Below are positions 37,554 through 54,500 of a DNA stretch of 64,000 nucleotides, piece after piece. The DNA is taken from positions 186,001 through 250,000 of the forward strand of contig CM035319.1 of NCBI GenBank assembly GCA_000497125.2, in the 5' to 3' direction. Under the pieces are notes generated by a model. That model did no database searches. It saw only the letters and a list, made by a program, of their open reading frames with translations, and had not been told where the DNA came from. Source of the stretch: Spironucleus salmonicida. Taxonomy: Eukaryota; Fornicata; Diplomonadida; Hexamitidae. Position numbers and translations under genes: made by a program. Numbering within the stretch: position 1 is the stretch's first letter; every line of letters starts with the position of its first letter.

Positions 37554-37749
37554 CATGATTCAAATTTTATTATTATATTTTTATAATATAGAAGTATTAG
37601 ATTTATCTATCTAATTTCTTATATTTTGAGATTCTTCCAATTCAATTTAGATAATATTTTATCCTATTGTTAAATTTATAAGAATAAACTATTTTATATT
37701 ATTTTTCAATTATAAGATATTATAATCAGTTATTAATATTTTATTGAAA

Positions 37750-39297
<1,548 letters not shown>

Positions 39298-39348
39298 TTT
39301 TCCTATAGATTATTTATATACTAATCCTAATTATTTTCATTCCTTAAT

Positions 39349-42300
39349 ATGGAGGACTTACAAGTTAACTTATTTTAGCTTTTTTAAGCATATCCTCAGT
39401 ATAATGAGGATCATATACTTGAACATACTATTGTAATTATTTAGAATTAAAACGAAGATATTGCATGCTCTGAATTAATTGATTTGTTAGGGTTCGATAT
39501 TCTAGACAATGGTTTGCTAGAGTAATTAATAATTTACCGATAATAGTTCATATAATCTTCTAAAGCATAAGTTTAAAAACCAGTTTAGTAAACGCCTGAA
39601 GTGTTGCCTCTTATCTAAAATCAACCACATACTACCTAAAAGTAGTTATACCGAACTGGAAAATATTTTGACTTTGCGTTCATTGATTCTAAGAGTAAGA
39701 TAAGTTTGTAAGTTGAAAGGAAGCCAATAACACTATTACCAAAAATATTTCAGTAGGTATTTGATTTTGAATTTTTTAATGACTTGCAATCAGCACTTTT
39801 TACTACGGCTTATACGAAAACAGAAAATATTTTAGTATCTGCACCAACATCATCCGGTAAAACAAATGTTGCAGTACTGTGCATAATGTAGATGCTTAGT
39901 TAAATAATGAGTCAATATAATATTGATTTGAATAATTGCGTTGCTGAAGATATTAAAAGAGTATTAAAAGAAACATAGGGACTTTGTGTTTATTTAACAC
40001 CTTTGAAAGCTTTAGCAAGCGAAATTACTTAAAAATTTAAAGGGTAGTTGAATAAATTAGGATTTTAAGTTTTAGAATGTACTGGAGATGAAAATCCACC
40101 AGTAGAGCTTATCAATTAGGCAAATATTTTAATTTTAACCCCAGAAAAATTTGATGTCATTACAAGAAAATAAGTAAATAGTAGTATATTTTCAAGATAA
40201 AAACTTCTAATTATAGACGAAATTCACTTGATTGGTGTATCTGGTCGTGGAAATGTGCTTGAAAGTATTGTATGTAGAACAAAGCTAGCTATTGAATAAT
40301 TATAATCACCACTGAGATTTGTAGGAATTTCAGCTACTATACCTAATTACAAAGATATAGCATAATTTTTAGAATGTGAATTATCAGGTACATATGTGTT
40401 TGATGATTCTTATAGGCCAGTACCAATGACATAATTTGTTTTTGGAATAAAGGAAAAGCCATCAAGTAATGTTCAATCAGATTTAGATATTTAACATTTT
40501 GCTAAAACTAATTCACACTTAAAATAAATTTTAGAATAAGTAGGGACAGTAGAGGAGTTTTATTAAGATGAAATGGCACTGAAATAAAAATTACTCAATC
40601 TAGATAAAAAAGAAGATAATAAAAAGAAGAAATAATAACAATAATTATCAGTAAAATATGATGATATGTTAGATGAGCTCTGTACTTAAATCTCTGTTTA
40701 AAATAATGAATAACTACAATCTACTATGATTTTTGTTCATTCAAGGAGAAAGGCAGTTGAATTAGCAAAAATTATAGCATCAAAAATGCCTTAGTGCGAT
40801 TTTAATAAAAATATTATTAAATAAGCTTAAGGATGTGAAAAAGGAGATTTATCTTTCTGTATGTCACGTGGTGTTGGATTTCATCATTCTTAAATTGATA
40901 AATCTCATAAACGATTAGTAGAAGATTCTTATAGATAAGGAGAATTAACGATAGTAGTATGCACAGCTACATTAGCATGGGGTGTCAATTTACCTGCCTA
41001 GACGGTTGTTATCAGAGGAACTGATATATTTTCAGAATTTGGTCAAAAGGATTTGGATATTTTAGATGTGAAGTAAATATTTGGTCGGGCAGGACGACCT
41101 CAATTTACTGGTGAAGATGGTAAAGGTAGAGGTATTATATTAACAAAATTTGAAAAAATACCATAATATATGAGATGGTTAGCTAATGACACTCCTATTG
41201 GGTCATAAGTTGGATCTAGGCTACCTGATATTCTTAATGCTGAAATAGTATTGGGTAATATTAGCACAGTAGGTTAGGCATATTAATTTATTCGAAAATC
41301 CTTTTATGCTATCAAATAAATAAATTATCAAGATATGATACTAGTATCGTTGTAATAATTATATACAAATTAGTTATTATTTTCGAGCTAAAAAATTGTG
41401 AATGATCCAAATTAAGTATTAATTCCTACAGAATTAGGTAAAATTTGCTCATATTATTATGTTTATTTTGATACGTTAACACATTTCATTAAAGAGATTC
41501 AAAAACTTCCAATAGGATCTTCAGTCGGGTATGATGAATTATTCCACCTTCTAAGTAGTATTCCAGAATTTTAGTCTTTAAAACCGAGAAGTGAAGAAAG
41601 AGAGGAACTAATGCAAATTTCAGGTCAGTTCTTAGATTAAGCAACAGAATAAGTATCAAAATTATAATCTAAAGGCATAAATAATAAGTAAATCAATTAA
41701 TATCTAAAATAAGGGTTAGGAAAAGCTAAGTACTCAATGGTACCAATATTAGCACAAGATGATTAACCAGAGTTCAAAGTTAATTGCCTTATTCAAGCTT
41801 TCATTAGCTAATATATACCTAAAAATTAATCACTTATATCCGATTAAAGACTTGTTATTTAATCTTTGCCTAGAGTAGCTTAAGCATTCTTAGAGTCTCT
41901 ATTTAGTATGAAGCGCTAAAATGAAGCTCTAAAGATGAATGATATTGTAAACTCATTATTATATTAGTCATGGTATTTTACATCATCCCCGTTTTTCCCT
42001 TTGATTTTTAATGTAGTTGGATCTGTTTCTCCAGGGTCAAAAGGGTTCTAAAGTAGCATGAACATTATTTAAAAACGTGGCGTTAACGATATAATATAAC
42101 TTTCAACTATTTAAAACTTTCATAAATTATATCCAGTTACAAATTTTGTTGATTACTCTATGCTGGAGTAACTTACCTATAATGACATAGTAGATAGGCT
42201 AGGTGATTACTAAGCCAATACTATTATTAAAGCAATAAAAATGATACCATAAGTATAGCTTGATGCTGTTGTAATACCAATTTCGAAAAAATTATTACGG

Positions 42301-45300
42301 GTTCAAGTAAATGCGATACCAAAAATATTATGGAACAAAAACTGTCATGGGTATTCATAATCAATCGTAATATTAATTTCTAGAGCTGATAATGGATAAA
42401 TATTACATCGGCATGAAGTAGTTTTAAATTAATATACGATTTAATAACCAATTAATATAGTCACACTAATAAAAATTAGTTAATGGAATAAGATTACCGT
42501 TCAAGGTACTAATGTAAAGAATACTCTCAGCTTAGGAAATATATCGACTGATATTGAATCTGATGAGTTTCCTGTCTTAAAGGTGGTAGCTTTTCCCAAA
42601 AATTGGACTGGATCTACTGCGGTTGTTTAGGAACAGATAATTTAGATAGAAAATATATATATTCAAGAGCATCAAAATATTGAGTATTAATAACTTAATG
42701 ATCCAAATATCGTATTTCAGTCAAAATTTTCATATTTTACCCCATTGCCTAAAATTTAACCTATTTCAACATTATCACTTCATTGGCCCGAGGCTTAAAA
42801 TTTATTTAGTTTTAAATTTTTTAATCCAATTTAATCCGTAATGTTCCACACTTTATTTTATTAAAGAGAAAATGTTTATGTGGGTGCGCCAACTTCTTCA
42901 GGGAAAACGGTAGCCGCTGAGTTAGCGATTTTATAAGTTCTTAAAAATTCGCCTGGGTAGAAATGTGTATATATTGCACCTATTAAGGCATTAGTAAGAG
43001 AAAAATATTTAGATTGGAAAACAAGATTTTCAGTTATTGGTGCTAATGTAGTTGAAATAACTGGAGACTATGTACCAGAAGCTATGCAGTTGTTAAGCAG
43101 CCATATTATTGTTACAACTCCTGAAAAGTGGGATGCGATGAGTAGATCATGGAAAAGTAAATAATTTTTACAATTGATAGGACTTATTATTATAGACGAA
43201 GTTCATTTAATCGGGACTAGTAGAGGTTATGTTATAGAAAGTGTGGTAGCTCGATATTAGCTAGTATGTAAAGAATTAAATAAATAGATACGGCTTGTTG
43301 GTCTATCTACACCAAGTTAAAATGTTAAAGACATTGCTTAATGGCTTAAGGTACCTTATTAAAATATATTTAATTTTGATAATGCTGCTAGACCTGTAAA
43401 ATTAGATATTCATATTCAAGGTTTTATCGGCGACAAATATTGTGAACGAATGGAATTAATGAATAGACCAGTGTATACTTCTATAAAAAAATATTCACCA
43501 AATTTACCAGTTCTTATTTTTGTTTAGTCTAGAAAATAAACTAGAAAGACGGCATATGCCCTTCTTAATTTATCTTTTGCTGATAATTAACCGCCGGAAT
43601 GTTTCTTTAAAATACCAAATGATAAGTTATCCGAAAATATATAAGATCCAGATGCTGCACATTGCATTAAATTTGGCGTTGGTATTCATCATTCGGGAAT
43701 GATTTCTTCAGATAGAGAAATAATTGAATAATTATATCTGACATAATAGATTACAATATTAGTTTGTACTGCAACTTTAGCGGCAGGTATTAATATGCCC
43801 GTCTATATGACAATTTTAAAGGGTTGTGAGTATTTTGATGGAAATATAAAAGCATATGTGGATTTTGATATCGTAGATGTTCAATAAATGTGTGGTAGAG
43901 CAGGTAGACCATAATATATACAATATAAGATTAAATCTTAAATTAAATAGCTTTTAGGCTAAGAAACTGTTAATTAATTAGAAGATTAAAAAGTATTTGA
44001 TTTTATGTATACGTTTAATAAGCAATTAATTAAAGATAACATTAAAACTAATATACCAGATTTAGATTCAATTTTAGATTATATCGAATAATTAAATATC
44101 GAATAACCTTAGTCTGTATCAATTATAATGTGCAGATAATCAGCTAAAGAAACCTACAAATAATTTTTTAATGAACCTTTCCCATTTGAGTCATCATTAC
44201 TTAATTAAGCATTAGGAAATGCGCTAGCATCCGCTATGCTTAAGGTTAAAGATATTCAAATTTCGTATTTTCCAGATTGTGTTAACGCTGAAATTTCAAT
44301 ATAAGGTACTTCACGACTTCAACTCAGAAATTGGCTATAACATACCTTTTTCTTCATTCGTGCTAGAAGGAATCCACTACTTTATGGAATTGATCTTAAA
44401 GATATTTTAGACGACATAGAAACAGTAGATTTATCATTATTCACTGTAGAATTTCATTCATATTCAAATGGACGCAATATTTTAGAACAGCCAAAGGCTT
44501 CGTTAGTTGATTTTTTCACAGTTCTCCGTATATATGCAAAACTTGATTCTACTCTAGATCTTTTAATTAGTATAAAAGCTATTTCATCTGACGCCTAGAC
44601 GAATTATTTTGAAGAAGTTTTCTACCAAACTGATATAGGAAAAATTGCATCAACTTATTATATTTCATACCATACTTTGTGGAAGTACGTGCATTTCGGT
44701 CAGATTACCACTCCTTATTTAGCTATAAGTCAAATCTCATAGGCGCACGAATTCGCGCAAATTCCCGTTCGATGTGATGAGGAAAAGTAAATGTCAAGTC
44801 TTGCTATCCCAGAACAGATAATTGCTGGCTCCGGAAACCAAAAAGCTTATTTTGTACTCACCAAATAGTATGAAAACGACATGAAAATGCCAACACCGGA
44901 ATTTAATCTGGACCTCAGAACTGTTATGGCATCCACACATAGAATTACAGCAGCCCTAATAGAAATAAAATTACGTTAAAACGATTTTGCTTCATCTATA
45001 ATTTTGTGCAAAATTGCACGAAATTTGAAAGGCATCGAAGAGTAACATTGCGTTTTTTGGCTTTTTGCGCGCGTTCGTGACGTTGGAAAGGAATGGAAAC
45101 TTGAATTTCGATTAACAGTGAAAGGAAATTGTAGAGGAATGGTTTATTTAGGTGCAAAAGGCGAATTTGGAAGAGGGAACAAAGAAGTGGTAATCGGATG
45201 CAAGGTAAGTGGTGAGAAGGAGGTGTTAGTTTTTGTTGGATCAGATGTTATAAGCCTTAATTAGACTATACCAGTTCTTGTTAGCTCAGTTGGTAGAATA

Positions 45301-45324
45301 TGGGAGAACGTTTAAGTTTAGTGA
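39349..45324 (+). CDS. ASCC3: ASCC3/Slh1-like tandem Ski2-type helicase
   Basis: 1991 residues with two helicase cassettes, each followed by winged-helix and Sec63-like parts. Cassette 1: APTSSGKT (Lys171), IIDEIH (Asp290), GISATIPNY, GRAGRPQF. Cassette 2: APTSSGKT (Lys1186), ALVREKY, TTPEKWDAMSRSW, IIDEVH (Asp1283), GLSTPSQN, CGRAGRPQ. ASCC3/Slh1 splits collided ribosomes in quality control and, in animals, aids alkylation repair; the paralogue Brr2 works in the spliceosome. VREKY and SRSW in cassette 2 favour ASCC3, while LPDILNAEIVLG resembles Brr2, so ASCC3 is preferred but not certain. A Lys-rich insert sits in cassette 1 (about 40600-40650). The last ~600 nt (44.65-45.25 kb) are GC-richer. 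KATNAL2 ends 51 nt upstream. Confidence 0.88.
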
Positions 45325-45475
45325 GGGTTAAGCTTAATTCTTTCTTTAGCAGCTTTTTATAGTATATCCTTTTAATAATTTATATAAAGCAATATTTCTT
45401 TTTGTGATATTTTATTTTAATTAATATTTAATTATTATATCAAAATAAATACAACACCCCATTTCTAAAAATTTT

Positions 45476-48400
45476 ATGTCCGAACTATCTCTTTAGGCTA
45501 GAATTGAGGCAAGGTTAGCGAAGCATAAATAATAGTAGAGTTCTTTAAAACCTTCAGAACTTATAGTTTAGCAGTCAATGACTGAGTAAAGTAGTACAGG
45601 CAAGAATCTGTTTTCTAATACTTCGATGAATGTCATGTCTAACACTTTACATTAAACATAGGCAGAAAATACAATATAATAAAGAGAGCTTACATAAACT
45701 AGATCTAAAATGATGTCTTTAGAAAGATAAACTTAAAACATAGAATAAGAATTAAAGAATAAGGATTAAGCACTTAGGAAAACGCTAGCAGAAGCAACTG
45801 GTGAAAGAGTCGCACTTGTAGAAGCACTTACTGAAGCTAGAGCTTTATCTGATAATCTTAAGATTGACCTTACTAGAAAAGATGATTTGATTTAAAAGTT
45901 AGAATAAAGATTATCTAAACAGTCATTAGATTTTGAAGAGCTACAAGTTAAGCTAACTTAAATTACCACAAATTACTCATCATAATAACATGATATAAGA
46001 TTTTTAAAAGAGCAAATAAATATGCTTGAGACAAAATCATCAATTTAGGAAAAAGAAAACGAAAAACTTACATCTGAATGCGATGAATATAGAGATTAGG
46101 CTTTGGAAAATAAAGTATTAAAGAATAAAGTGGGTTAAATTGATCATGAATATCAATCAATAACGAAAAAGTATAAAAATGAATGTGAAAATAATTTATC
46201 TATTAGAGCTGAGTTAGTATAATTGAAGTAAGAATATTCTGAAGTACTTAATAAATTTGCAAACTATACTGATGAATATGAAAAGTTTAAAAGAATTTCC
46301 GCAAAATATGATGAATTGTCAACTGATCATGATAAACTAGTGAAAAAGCATAGATAGTTAACTGATGATACTTCTGAAGTTACATATAAGTGCGAGAAAG
46401 ATAGTAGTGCTTTATCACAAGAGAGATAGGCTGCTTAAATGTTAGGAACCGTTATGAAATAAATGTGTTCCATGTAAGAAGGTGATATTGATGTGAAATT
46501 TTCATAAGTAGAAGATACCGTATGTTATATGCAAATATAACCTATTTTATTGAAGTTAAAATAAATTATTGATTAGAATAAATTATTTAGAGAAGATAAT
46601 AGCAGCAATACTAATTAATTATCAGTCCTCAAGAGAGATAATCAAAAATTGTAAAGTATATAAAATGAATTTATGATTAAGACTGAAACATTAACGAAAT
46701 CAAATGATCGACTAAATGCTAATTATGAGGAATTAAATAAAGATTTATAATCTGCTAAAGTTGAGTTATAAAATAAGGAAAATTAATATAATAAATTAGT
46801 TATGGAGTGCTAATTAGCGATCTAAACTTTCGGATAAAGAAATTCTAACCCAGAAGAAATATCAAAAGTAGCCCAAAATACAAACTCTATTATTGTAAGA
46901 TTATAAAAAGAGGTTGAAGTACTAAACTAAGAAATCGATGAATTGGCATTGAAGTATAATGGTTTAGAATAAAATAATTAGGGAATGAAGAATTAAAACT
47001 AATAATTATTATAGGAGTTGGAAATCAGTAAAAAGAAATATAACTCATATAGAGAAGAAAGTGGTAAGAAAGACTAAGATCTTGGGTCATAACAATCAGT
47101 TATAACTAATTTAGCCTAATTTATTGCTCTTTGCTTAAGATAAATTAATTAATTAGATAAAAAATTAGTTTATAATACCTAAATCAACCAAATATCTAAT
47201 ATTTCACTCAATAATTATATATAATAATACAAGTAGCTCCGTGAACTAGTCAATTTATAAGAAGATATTAAAGTCAAGCCTTCCAAAGCAGATTCAGCAA
47301 GGAAAAAATTAAGAAAAATGTTTATGGTTTAACTTTTCATTAACAAGCTTAAAATTCACACTCAAATAACATAGCAAACCAATCTTTTGGAGAGAAAGTC
47401 AATAGAAAGTGTAGCATAAAAAAGTATATAGTTTGGCTCAATAATATCTTCTTTAACATCCTCATTTGTATATTAATCAGGGGATATTGAAGGACATGGT
47501 ATAGCATTTTTATCTAATGATGATAGAAACAACGTCCTTCATAAAGTTCTATCTAGATGCTTCTAAGATGCTGTTGTTTTCCGGTTTGGAACTGCAGATA
47601 TTTTAAACCTTCAATACGGCAAATTTAATCAGTCTTATAAACTTGTAAATAGTGCATTTTAAGCCAAAGATTCTTTAATTAACGAACTCGCATTGCAGAA
47701 TTCCGATGTTTTGAATTAGCATGAATTGATAGTATCTGAAAATGATTAATATAGAAATTAAGTTTAAGAAATGAGATAATAATTTTTAGCAGAATAATAG
47801 CGCTTTTTGCAGTTACAAAATAATATAAGTTAAAATTACGTTATTATTTAAGATTTCGATGAATTGTAATCTCAAAATAAAATGCAAATTATTCAAATAT
47901 AAAACCTAGAATAGAAAATAACTGATATTATGAGTTAGAATTCGTCTATGAATGTTGAGATTTCATCGTATTAGAACGAAATATCCAGACTAAATACAGC
48001 ATTACAATCATCTGACTAATTAGTGAAGACGATTAATACTAAATTTGAAGAGCAAATGAGAGCAGCGGTTAATATGAGAGAGCTTGTCTCTACATATGAA
48101 AAATAATTGAAATAAAAGGATTTAGATGTAAATGAGAAAGTTATGGACTTGTAGCGTCTACATTAACAAGCTTAGTAGTTATCAATGGATGAATAGAATT
48201 TATTAAGGGAAATTGATGATTTAAGAAAGCAATTAAGAGATAGAGACCAGAAAATGTAAGAGATATAGTATGCCTTAGATAAAGAATCTAGATTAAGAAT
48301 ATTAGCTGAAAACTCATAATAGCAAAAATTCACATAGTAAACCTATCAAAGACCTCCGATGCCTGTTTCAACACGTATGGAAGCTAGTGAAGCTAGTGAT

Positions 48401-48493
48401 AGTTATCCTTAACGCGAATTTAAATCTGCTGTAAACAAGGGTGAAATATAAGATTTGCTCAAATAACTTAACCAAAGTCTAGGAGATGAGTGA
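45476..48493 (+). CDS. Long coiled-coil protein, 1005 residues
   Basis: Unbroken frame from ATG (MSELSLQARIEARL) to TGA. Almost the whole protein is predicted coiled coil by eye: charged heptad-like runs rich in Lys, Glu, Gln and Leu, broken by two polar stretches near residues 20-60 and 940-980 and a less regular, Ser/Thr-containing segment around residues 630-740. The C-terminal PPMPVSTRMEASEA piece is disordered. No catalytic motif. Such proteins are common at basal bodies, cytoskeletal fibres and Golgi membranes, but nothing here tells which. Gln is largely TAA/TAG. It converges on the CFAP43/44-like gene with a 101 nt gap. Confidence 0.85.
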
Positions 48494-48594
48494 ACGATTG
48501 TTATTTTCCTAAATTTATATCCTGATATAGAAAATAAACAATAATATTCAATTATTATATAATTATTTTGTTACGAGTAAAAATAAAAAGTTGT

Positions 48595-51500
48595 TCACTG
48601 GAAACTGGGGTAAGTTCTTTTCCTTAACTTATCTAATTCTCCAATTAAGAATTACATTTCTTCCTCTTGTGCTTTAGAAAGCTCTCTCATCTTTCTTAAT
48701 GCGGCAATCCTTCTGAATTTTTTAAGGGCATCATCTTTATCTTCATCTTGAACCTAATCTTAAGCTGTAAATTCAGGTAAAGCTTATCTTCTTTATTCAT
48801 TTTGAGCAGTTATTTCTTCAATCTTAGCTTTCATAACCTCATTAGTTGTTAATACTTTCTATAAATCGTATGGTATTTTGCTGAGTTTAACTTCTTAATC
48901 TTATTCAGTTAATTAATGAGATTTTCTAGCATGCTCCAGTTTTCTTTACATTACTCCAACTTCTCTAGCTTTTTTATTTGATATTGACATATTTTCTCGA
49001 ATCATATCATGCATATCTTTCGAAACTCTAATCAGTTAGAAAGATTTAGTCTGAGCTTAATAATCTTCTTGGTTAAACTATAATATTTCTATTTCATGAC
49101 TAAGAATCTCTTGTTTTTGACGGAATTTAGCTAATGATGAAAGCTTATTAACTCTTTGCTACCCCAATTATGTTAAGGAATTATTGAGATTCTTTAAAAA
49201 TTCTAGATCAATAATAACAAACTATGAGTCATCTTTTATTAACAAATTATGTAACACATCTTCTTAATCAGTTTCCTGTTCTATTACATCTTTACTTAAA
49301 AATCTAAGCTTTTTAGTATCAAAGTAGGAATCCCAATCTCTATAAAGTTCTAGTTAACCTAATTTAAACATACACAGTAATGAAGGATTCAAAAATTAAC
49401 GGTTAACTACCTATATATTTTAAAGCTATGCTTACGAATTCTCTTCAATTAAATTCTGGTATGAATTTTCTAAATATTATGAATAAACATTAAAATTATT
49501 ATAAATTTATAGCTTCTAATATGCTTCAGTCTATTATAACTCTAAAAGAGTTTTACAACAGCGGCAAACATCAAACAAAATCATTTCAGGAGATTAAAAG
49601 TTTGGTTTAGTAGTTTGTTAAGCAAAATCTGGAAGCTATTATATTGGGAACAGTTTTGAAATAAGTTGGATATAATATGCATTATAAACTATAGGTTTTG
49701 ATAAAATGCTATTCAAATTGACAATAGGAGACTATTATGGAATAAGTGGTTCAAATGAGTTTAATATAGTAAGATTTTCTGCAAATTTATCTAATAATTC
49801 CATTTCATTTTACTAGATTTACTAATAATTTTCATGTAAGATTTCTTTATCAAAAAATTAACAGGTATTAAAAATAATTTCCAATGAGCCTATGATCTAT
49901 GAATAAGAGAGACCCGCTTTTTAAATTACTAACTTATTAAACTACTATTTTATTTAATCTTTAACTGCCTAGTAGTTAATTTTAAAAGATTAAAAAAATT
50001 TTTATAAGTCAGGATTTTAGAAAATAGTTTTTCTATTCTAATCTATATAGCGACTAAAATTACGTATTGTTTATAGTTTCTCAGACGAACCTTTTAATCC
50101 ATCCTCAACTATCCTTAAATGATTTCCTAATTCTTTCCAACATACTTACATTTCAGTATTTTTCTAGTCGTTAATTTCTTGGAATTGTTTAAATTTATAC
50201 TTTTAAATCGAGTAATTTAGTAAAGTACTGGATTGAAGCTAATAACTTTATACTAATATTTCATCTTTGAAACGTTTATCTCTAAATTACTTAATTACAA
50301 CATTATCAAACTGTTTACACAAATCTTCAGCTTACTCTCTGTATTTTATGCACTACGCTGCAAGCTACTTCTTCTCTTTATTCCTTCTCTCCTCTATTTC
50401 TTAAAGCTTGATATTATATGCAGAAACTACCGCTTCTTGCTCTTTATTAAGCTTAGTAACACCTAATGCAGGAGGAATAATAACATCGCGAATTGTTAAT
50501 TGATTTGATGCATCTATAGAACCCCTCATCATTTCATAAATAGCACGTTTATACGCGGCTGCAAGGCGTAACACTCTTTCTGATATATTTTAATTAGTTT
50601 AAGTAATTTTTTTAATCTCTGTAGATAGTAATGTTGGAAGATTTTAAATATGGAACAATTTATTATTAGTAAGTGATTAAAGCTAAATTAGTAAAGGTTC
50701 TGGAACTTCATTATAAATAATGTCTTTAATTTAAGACATAAGATTAAGAGCCGTTTTTTCTAATTAAGATTAATTAGATATTTTTCTTAGTTCATTGGTC
50801 TAGTTCTCAATATTAAACAAGTCATATTTTATAGCCTTTTCGACATTTTCATTTCTAGTAACCTATTCAACTTAAGATATAAGTAACGAGAAGTCTAATA
50901 ATGAAAAATCAATTAATTCCATAGCTTTTTCAGCAATAACTTCATCTGAAGGCAGCTGGGAAATAGCATTTTTAGCAGCCCTAGAACAACATTCTTCTTA
51001 AGCTAAGCCTTATGATAAATAGTGTTCGTAAAGATTCTACCTTTCTTATTCAATTAATTTCGTCAGCGTCTCCTCTTTAGCATGATAAGTAAGCTCCTTA
51101 CCTATTTCTTTTATAGACTATACAATCTCCGAAATTTTATTAATATTTCTGAATTTTTAATCTCTTATTTTAGTAAGAGATTAGTTAGTTTCAGAACATA
51201 CTGATGCAGCCTAATGTCTATATAACAATGCCTGCTGTCTGGCTCTAATTTAAGCAGTTACTTACGTTTCCTAATAAATTGATGCTGAAATTGATGCTTG
51301 TGGAAGAATAAACTCTTTAACTTAAGGTATTAAGGCAATATTTTTATCAAATAGACTACCCCCTTATTCAACCCAAATTGTTTCAATTTCAGGTAGTGAA
51401 ACAGAATAAGATTAAACTGAATTCAAGGTACCAGAATTCTCAGATTATTGAACTGATTATATTTTACTAAATACATCTGTATTCCTTGTTCTATTCACAG

Positions 51501-54500
51501 TCTCATTAGGAAAAGCATATTTTCCGATTCCATTTTTTACTGAGACAGGAGGAGAGTATTTAGCGAAAAGCTCACATGCTAATTAAGTAGTTCTTAACAT
51601 AATGTTTTATTTTGGTACTTATTATGGTTTGTAAGCAAATCCTGGAACATATGATTTTTTATCTAAAAGACCGGACACCGCTTCAGCTGAATTTTATAAA
51701 ATCATGCTTTCTTAAAAGTACTAAAATGTCTTGACTTTAAGAATGTCACTTTTATATGCTTTTTCGTATTATCCGAATTTTTCAAAAAACTTTACTCTTG
51801 AGGCGTTCACTATTTGATCTGAGACATGAATAACATTTTCATCTAAATATTAAGTTGATTTTAATATTTTACTCGGTTCTGTATCTTCAACTGGATCAGT
51901 TTCTGTAATTAGTGCTTTAATTCTTGGAATTGTTGATGTTTTAGATATTATAGTTAAATTTTTTTCTGCCAAAACATTCATATTAGTATTATCTATTTCT
52001 TTCAGAGATTCTGCAATTTTTTAGCTTTCTTCAATTAATTTTTAATTTATTCTCAACCTCAGGTTAGAACTAATAACTAGTGATATTAATCTAGGAACTT
52101 TTTAGAATGGAACTTCTAAGGAACCAGAATAAGTCTTTAATGACATCGCAGATATTCTGTTTTAAATATTATTTTTAAGATTTTCAGCGATAGAACTTTC
52201 ATCATAATATTATAATGGTACTTTCTCTCTGTAAGAAAACTTTTAATTGAGAATTTAAGAATACGGGTGTTAAATACCAGTTTCATCCATTGTTTAAATT
52301 GAAAGCAATAATTAAATTATATTTTAATCTTACTTTGGTTGTCTAACTTATACTCTCTTTTCGAAATTTAATTTTAGTTACTACTTAGAGATTTGAGTCC
52401 CATCTGCCTGAGCCGATTAAGTTTATAATGTTTAAATTACAAAACCTTTCACGAATTGATCTATTTATTCAATAATTGTCTAACACTATGCAGTAAATTA
52501 AGCGGGGACTCTAATTCTATATGTCTCATTTTAACATGACTGTACATCTACAAAAATGGTGTCTTTCTCTGTTGATAAGATGAAATAGTGAGGTTCATTT
52601 CTTAGTAATTAAATTTGGACGGATGTATCATCTTAATATACAGGTATCTGATTTTACTTAGAGTTTATTTAGTTAGACTGATCAATGATTACTACTTCAT
52701 TAACTAAAACTTCACCAGATACTAAGCTTTAAACAACATCATCATTTTTAGCCCAAACTTATGATATTTTTTTAAGATAGTTTAATTAAGGAGAAACTGC
52801 CTGAGTAAAAATAAGCTAACCAAATGAATCAGTTATTGCTACTACTCCATTTAATACTTCAATCTACTCTACTTTTGAAGACATTTTCACGATTTCTTTT
52901 GAAATCAATGGGAAATCTAGTTTAACACTCTATATTGTCTACTCATAATCTGTCTTCACCATAAAAACAAAGACTCTTCCATCAGATAAACCAGCATAAA
53001 TGAGATCAGATAAAACAAGAGGTGGTGGTACAACACACTCATCTACAAAAAGAGTAGAAATAGCAAGCTATGTTTTTAAAATCTAAGGTTTTAAATCTGC
53101 AATATTGATTTGATTTTACTAGGTCATGCTTAAATATCTATTTTCTAACATTTCTAATTCTCTTTAGGATGAAGAAGTCAATGTTTCGAGGAAATCTTAC
53201 AATCTTAATACATTTGAATTTTCTATTTATGTTAAAACCCTTTCTGATGAAGGGAAGAATAATTTATAAATATTACCATTTGAAACTGAGATATAAGCAT
53301 AGCTATTACAGATTCTAATACATGTTATAGAATAAAATATACCATTTTCAACAAATGGAGTAGTTAATGGCTAAATTTCTTTTAAATCTATATTTTGAAA
53401 GTAATATTATTTAGTTGATTCAGAAGATACCTGCTTAGGTTTAATAATACTTCCTATTAATTATCCTTATTGACATAATTATTGTTTTTAAATATTAATT
53501 ATTCCTGTATCTTATTGGTCACATTCCTCTAAAAATGTCTTAACCCCTGCACTAACACCACCAAGCTCTCCTATTTGAATATGCCCTAGGACAATAAACT
53601 CTTTTTCGACACCAGATATAAAATAAACAATACCAAATGCATCTGAGACCACAATTTAATTTGTATTTCCAGAAATTTTTAATAAACCTACTGAACTTAG
53701 TCGTAATTTTTATATCAGTCTTGTTTAGTTTTAATAATCAACAAAAACTCTCATATTACCACTAGAATGACCAGTAAATATGAAATGTTCAAATACACAC
53801 GAGCATAAAACTGGATCTGGAATTTCTTATTCAGATAAATAGGAGATAACAGATTTATGATTATTGACTCTACCAGAAAGATCAGATTTCGGTGATTATA
53901 AATTTTTAACGCTAAGTTACTGTGTAGAAACATATTTCATAAATTCTGGATAATTGCCAGAAACTGGGCAATATTAGAAATCTTATAATTGCTACAGAAT
54001 CTCAAACTCACATTTATCATTAATGTAGCCGATAGATTCATTAAATACAATAATCTTCTTATCGTTATTATTGAAAATATATTTACAAGAGGATGACCCT
54101 TAATAGAATAAATTATGATGTTAAACATAGCCATTAGAATAACCAAAAGTTGAAGGTGCCGAAAATGCGGTAAGTAACCCATTGTATTGCATATCTAAAA
54201 TATACGATAATGATTTCTTAGGATGTAAAATATTTGCAACAGACTTAGGAGGAATAAGCAAAGGAATTACAATAATACCAAAATATTGATCCACAATAAT
54301 AAAAGTTTCATTAAATACTAAACTTATTTAAATTTTCATAACTTTTCCAAAATTTTAAATTTAATGTTCATTAAGCATTTCACAAAAAGCTCTACTATCT
54401 GTTTTTTCTATGCTAAATTGTTGGTTAATTATATTCTCTAATGCTAAATCAGAATTTGAAGAAACTTTAATTTAATGTCCAAACATAACTTGATCTTCAA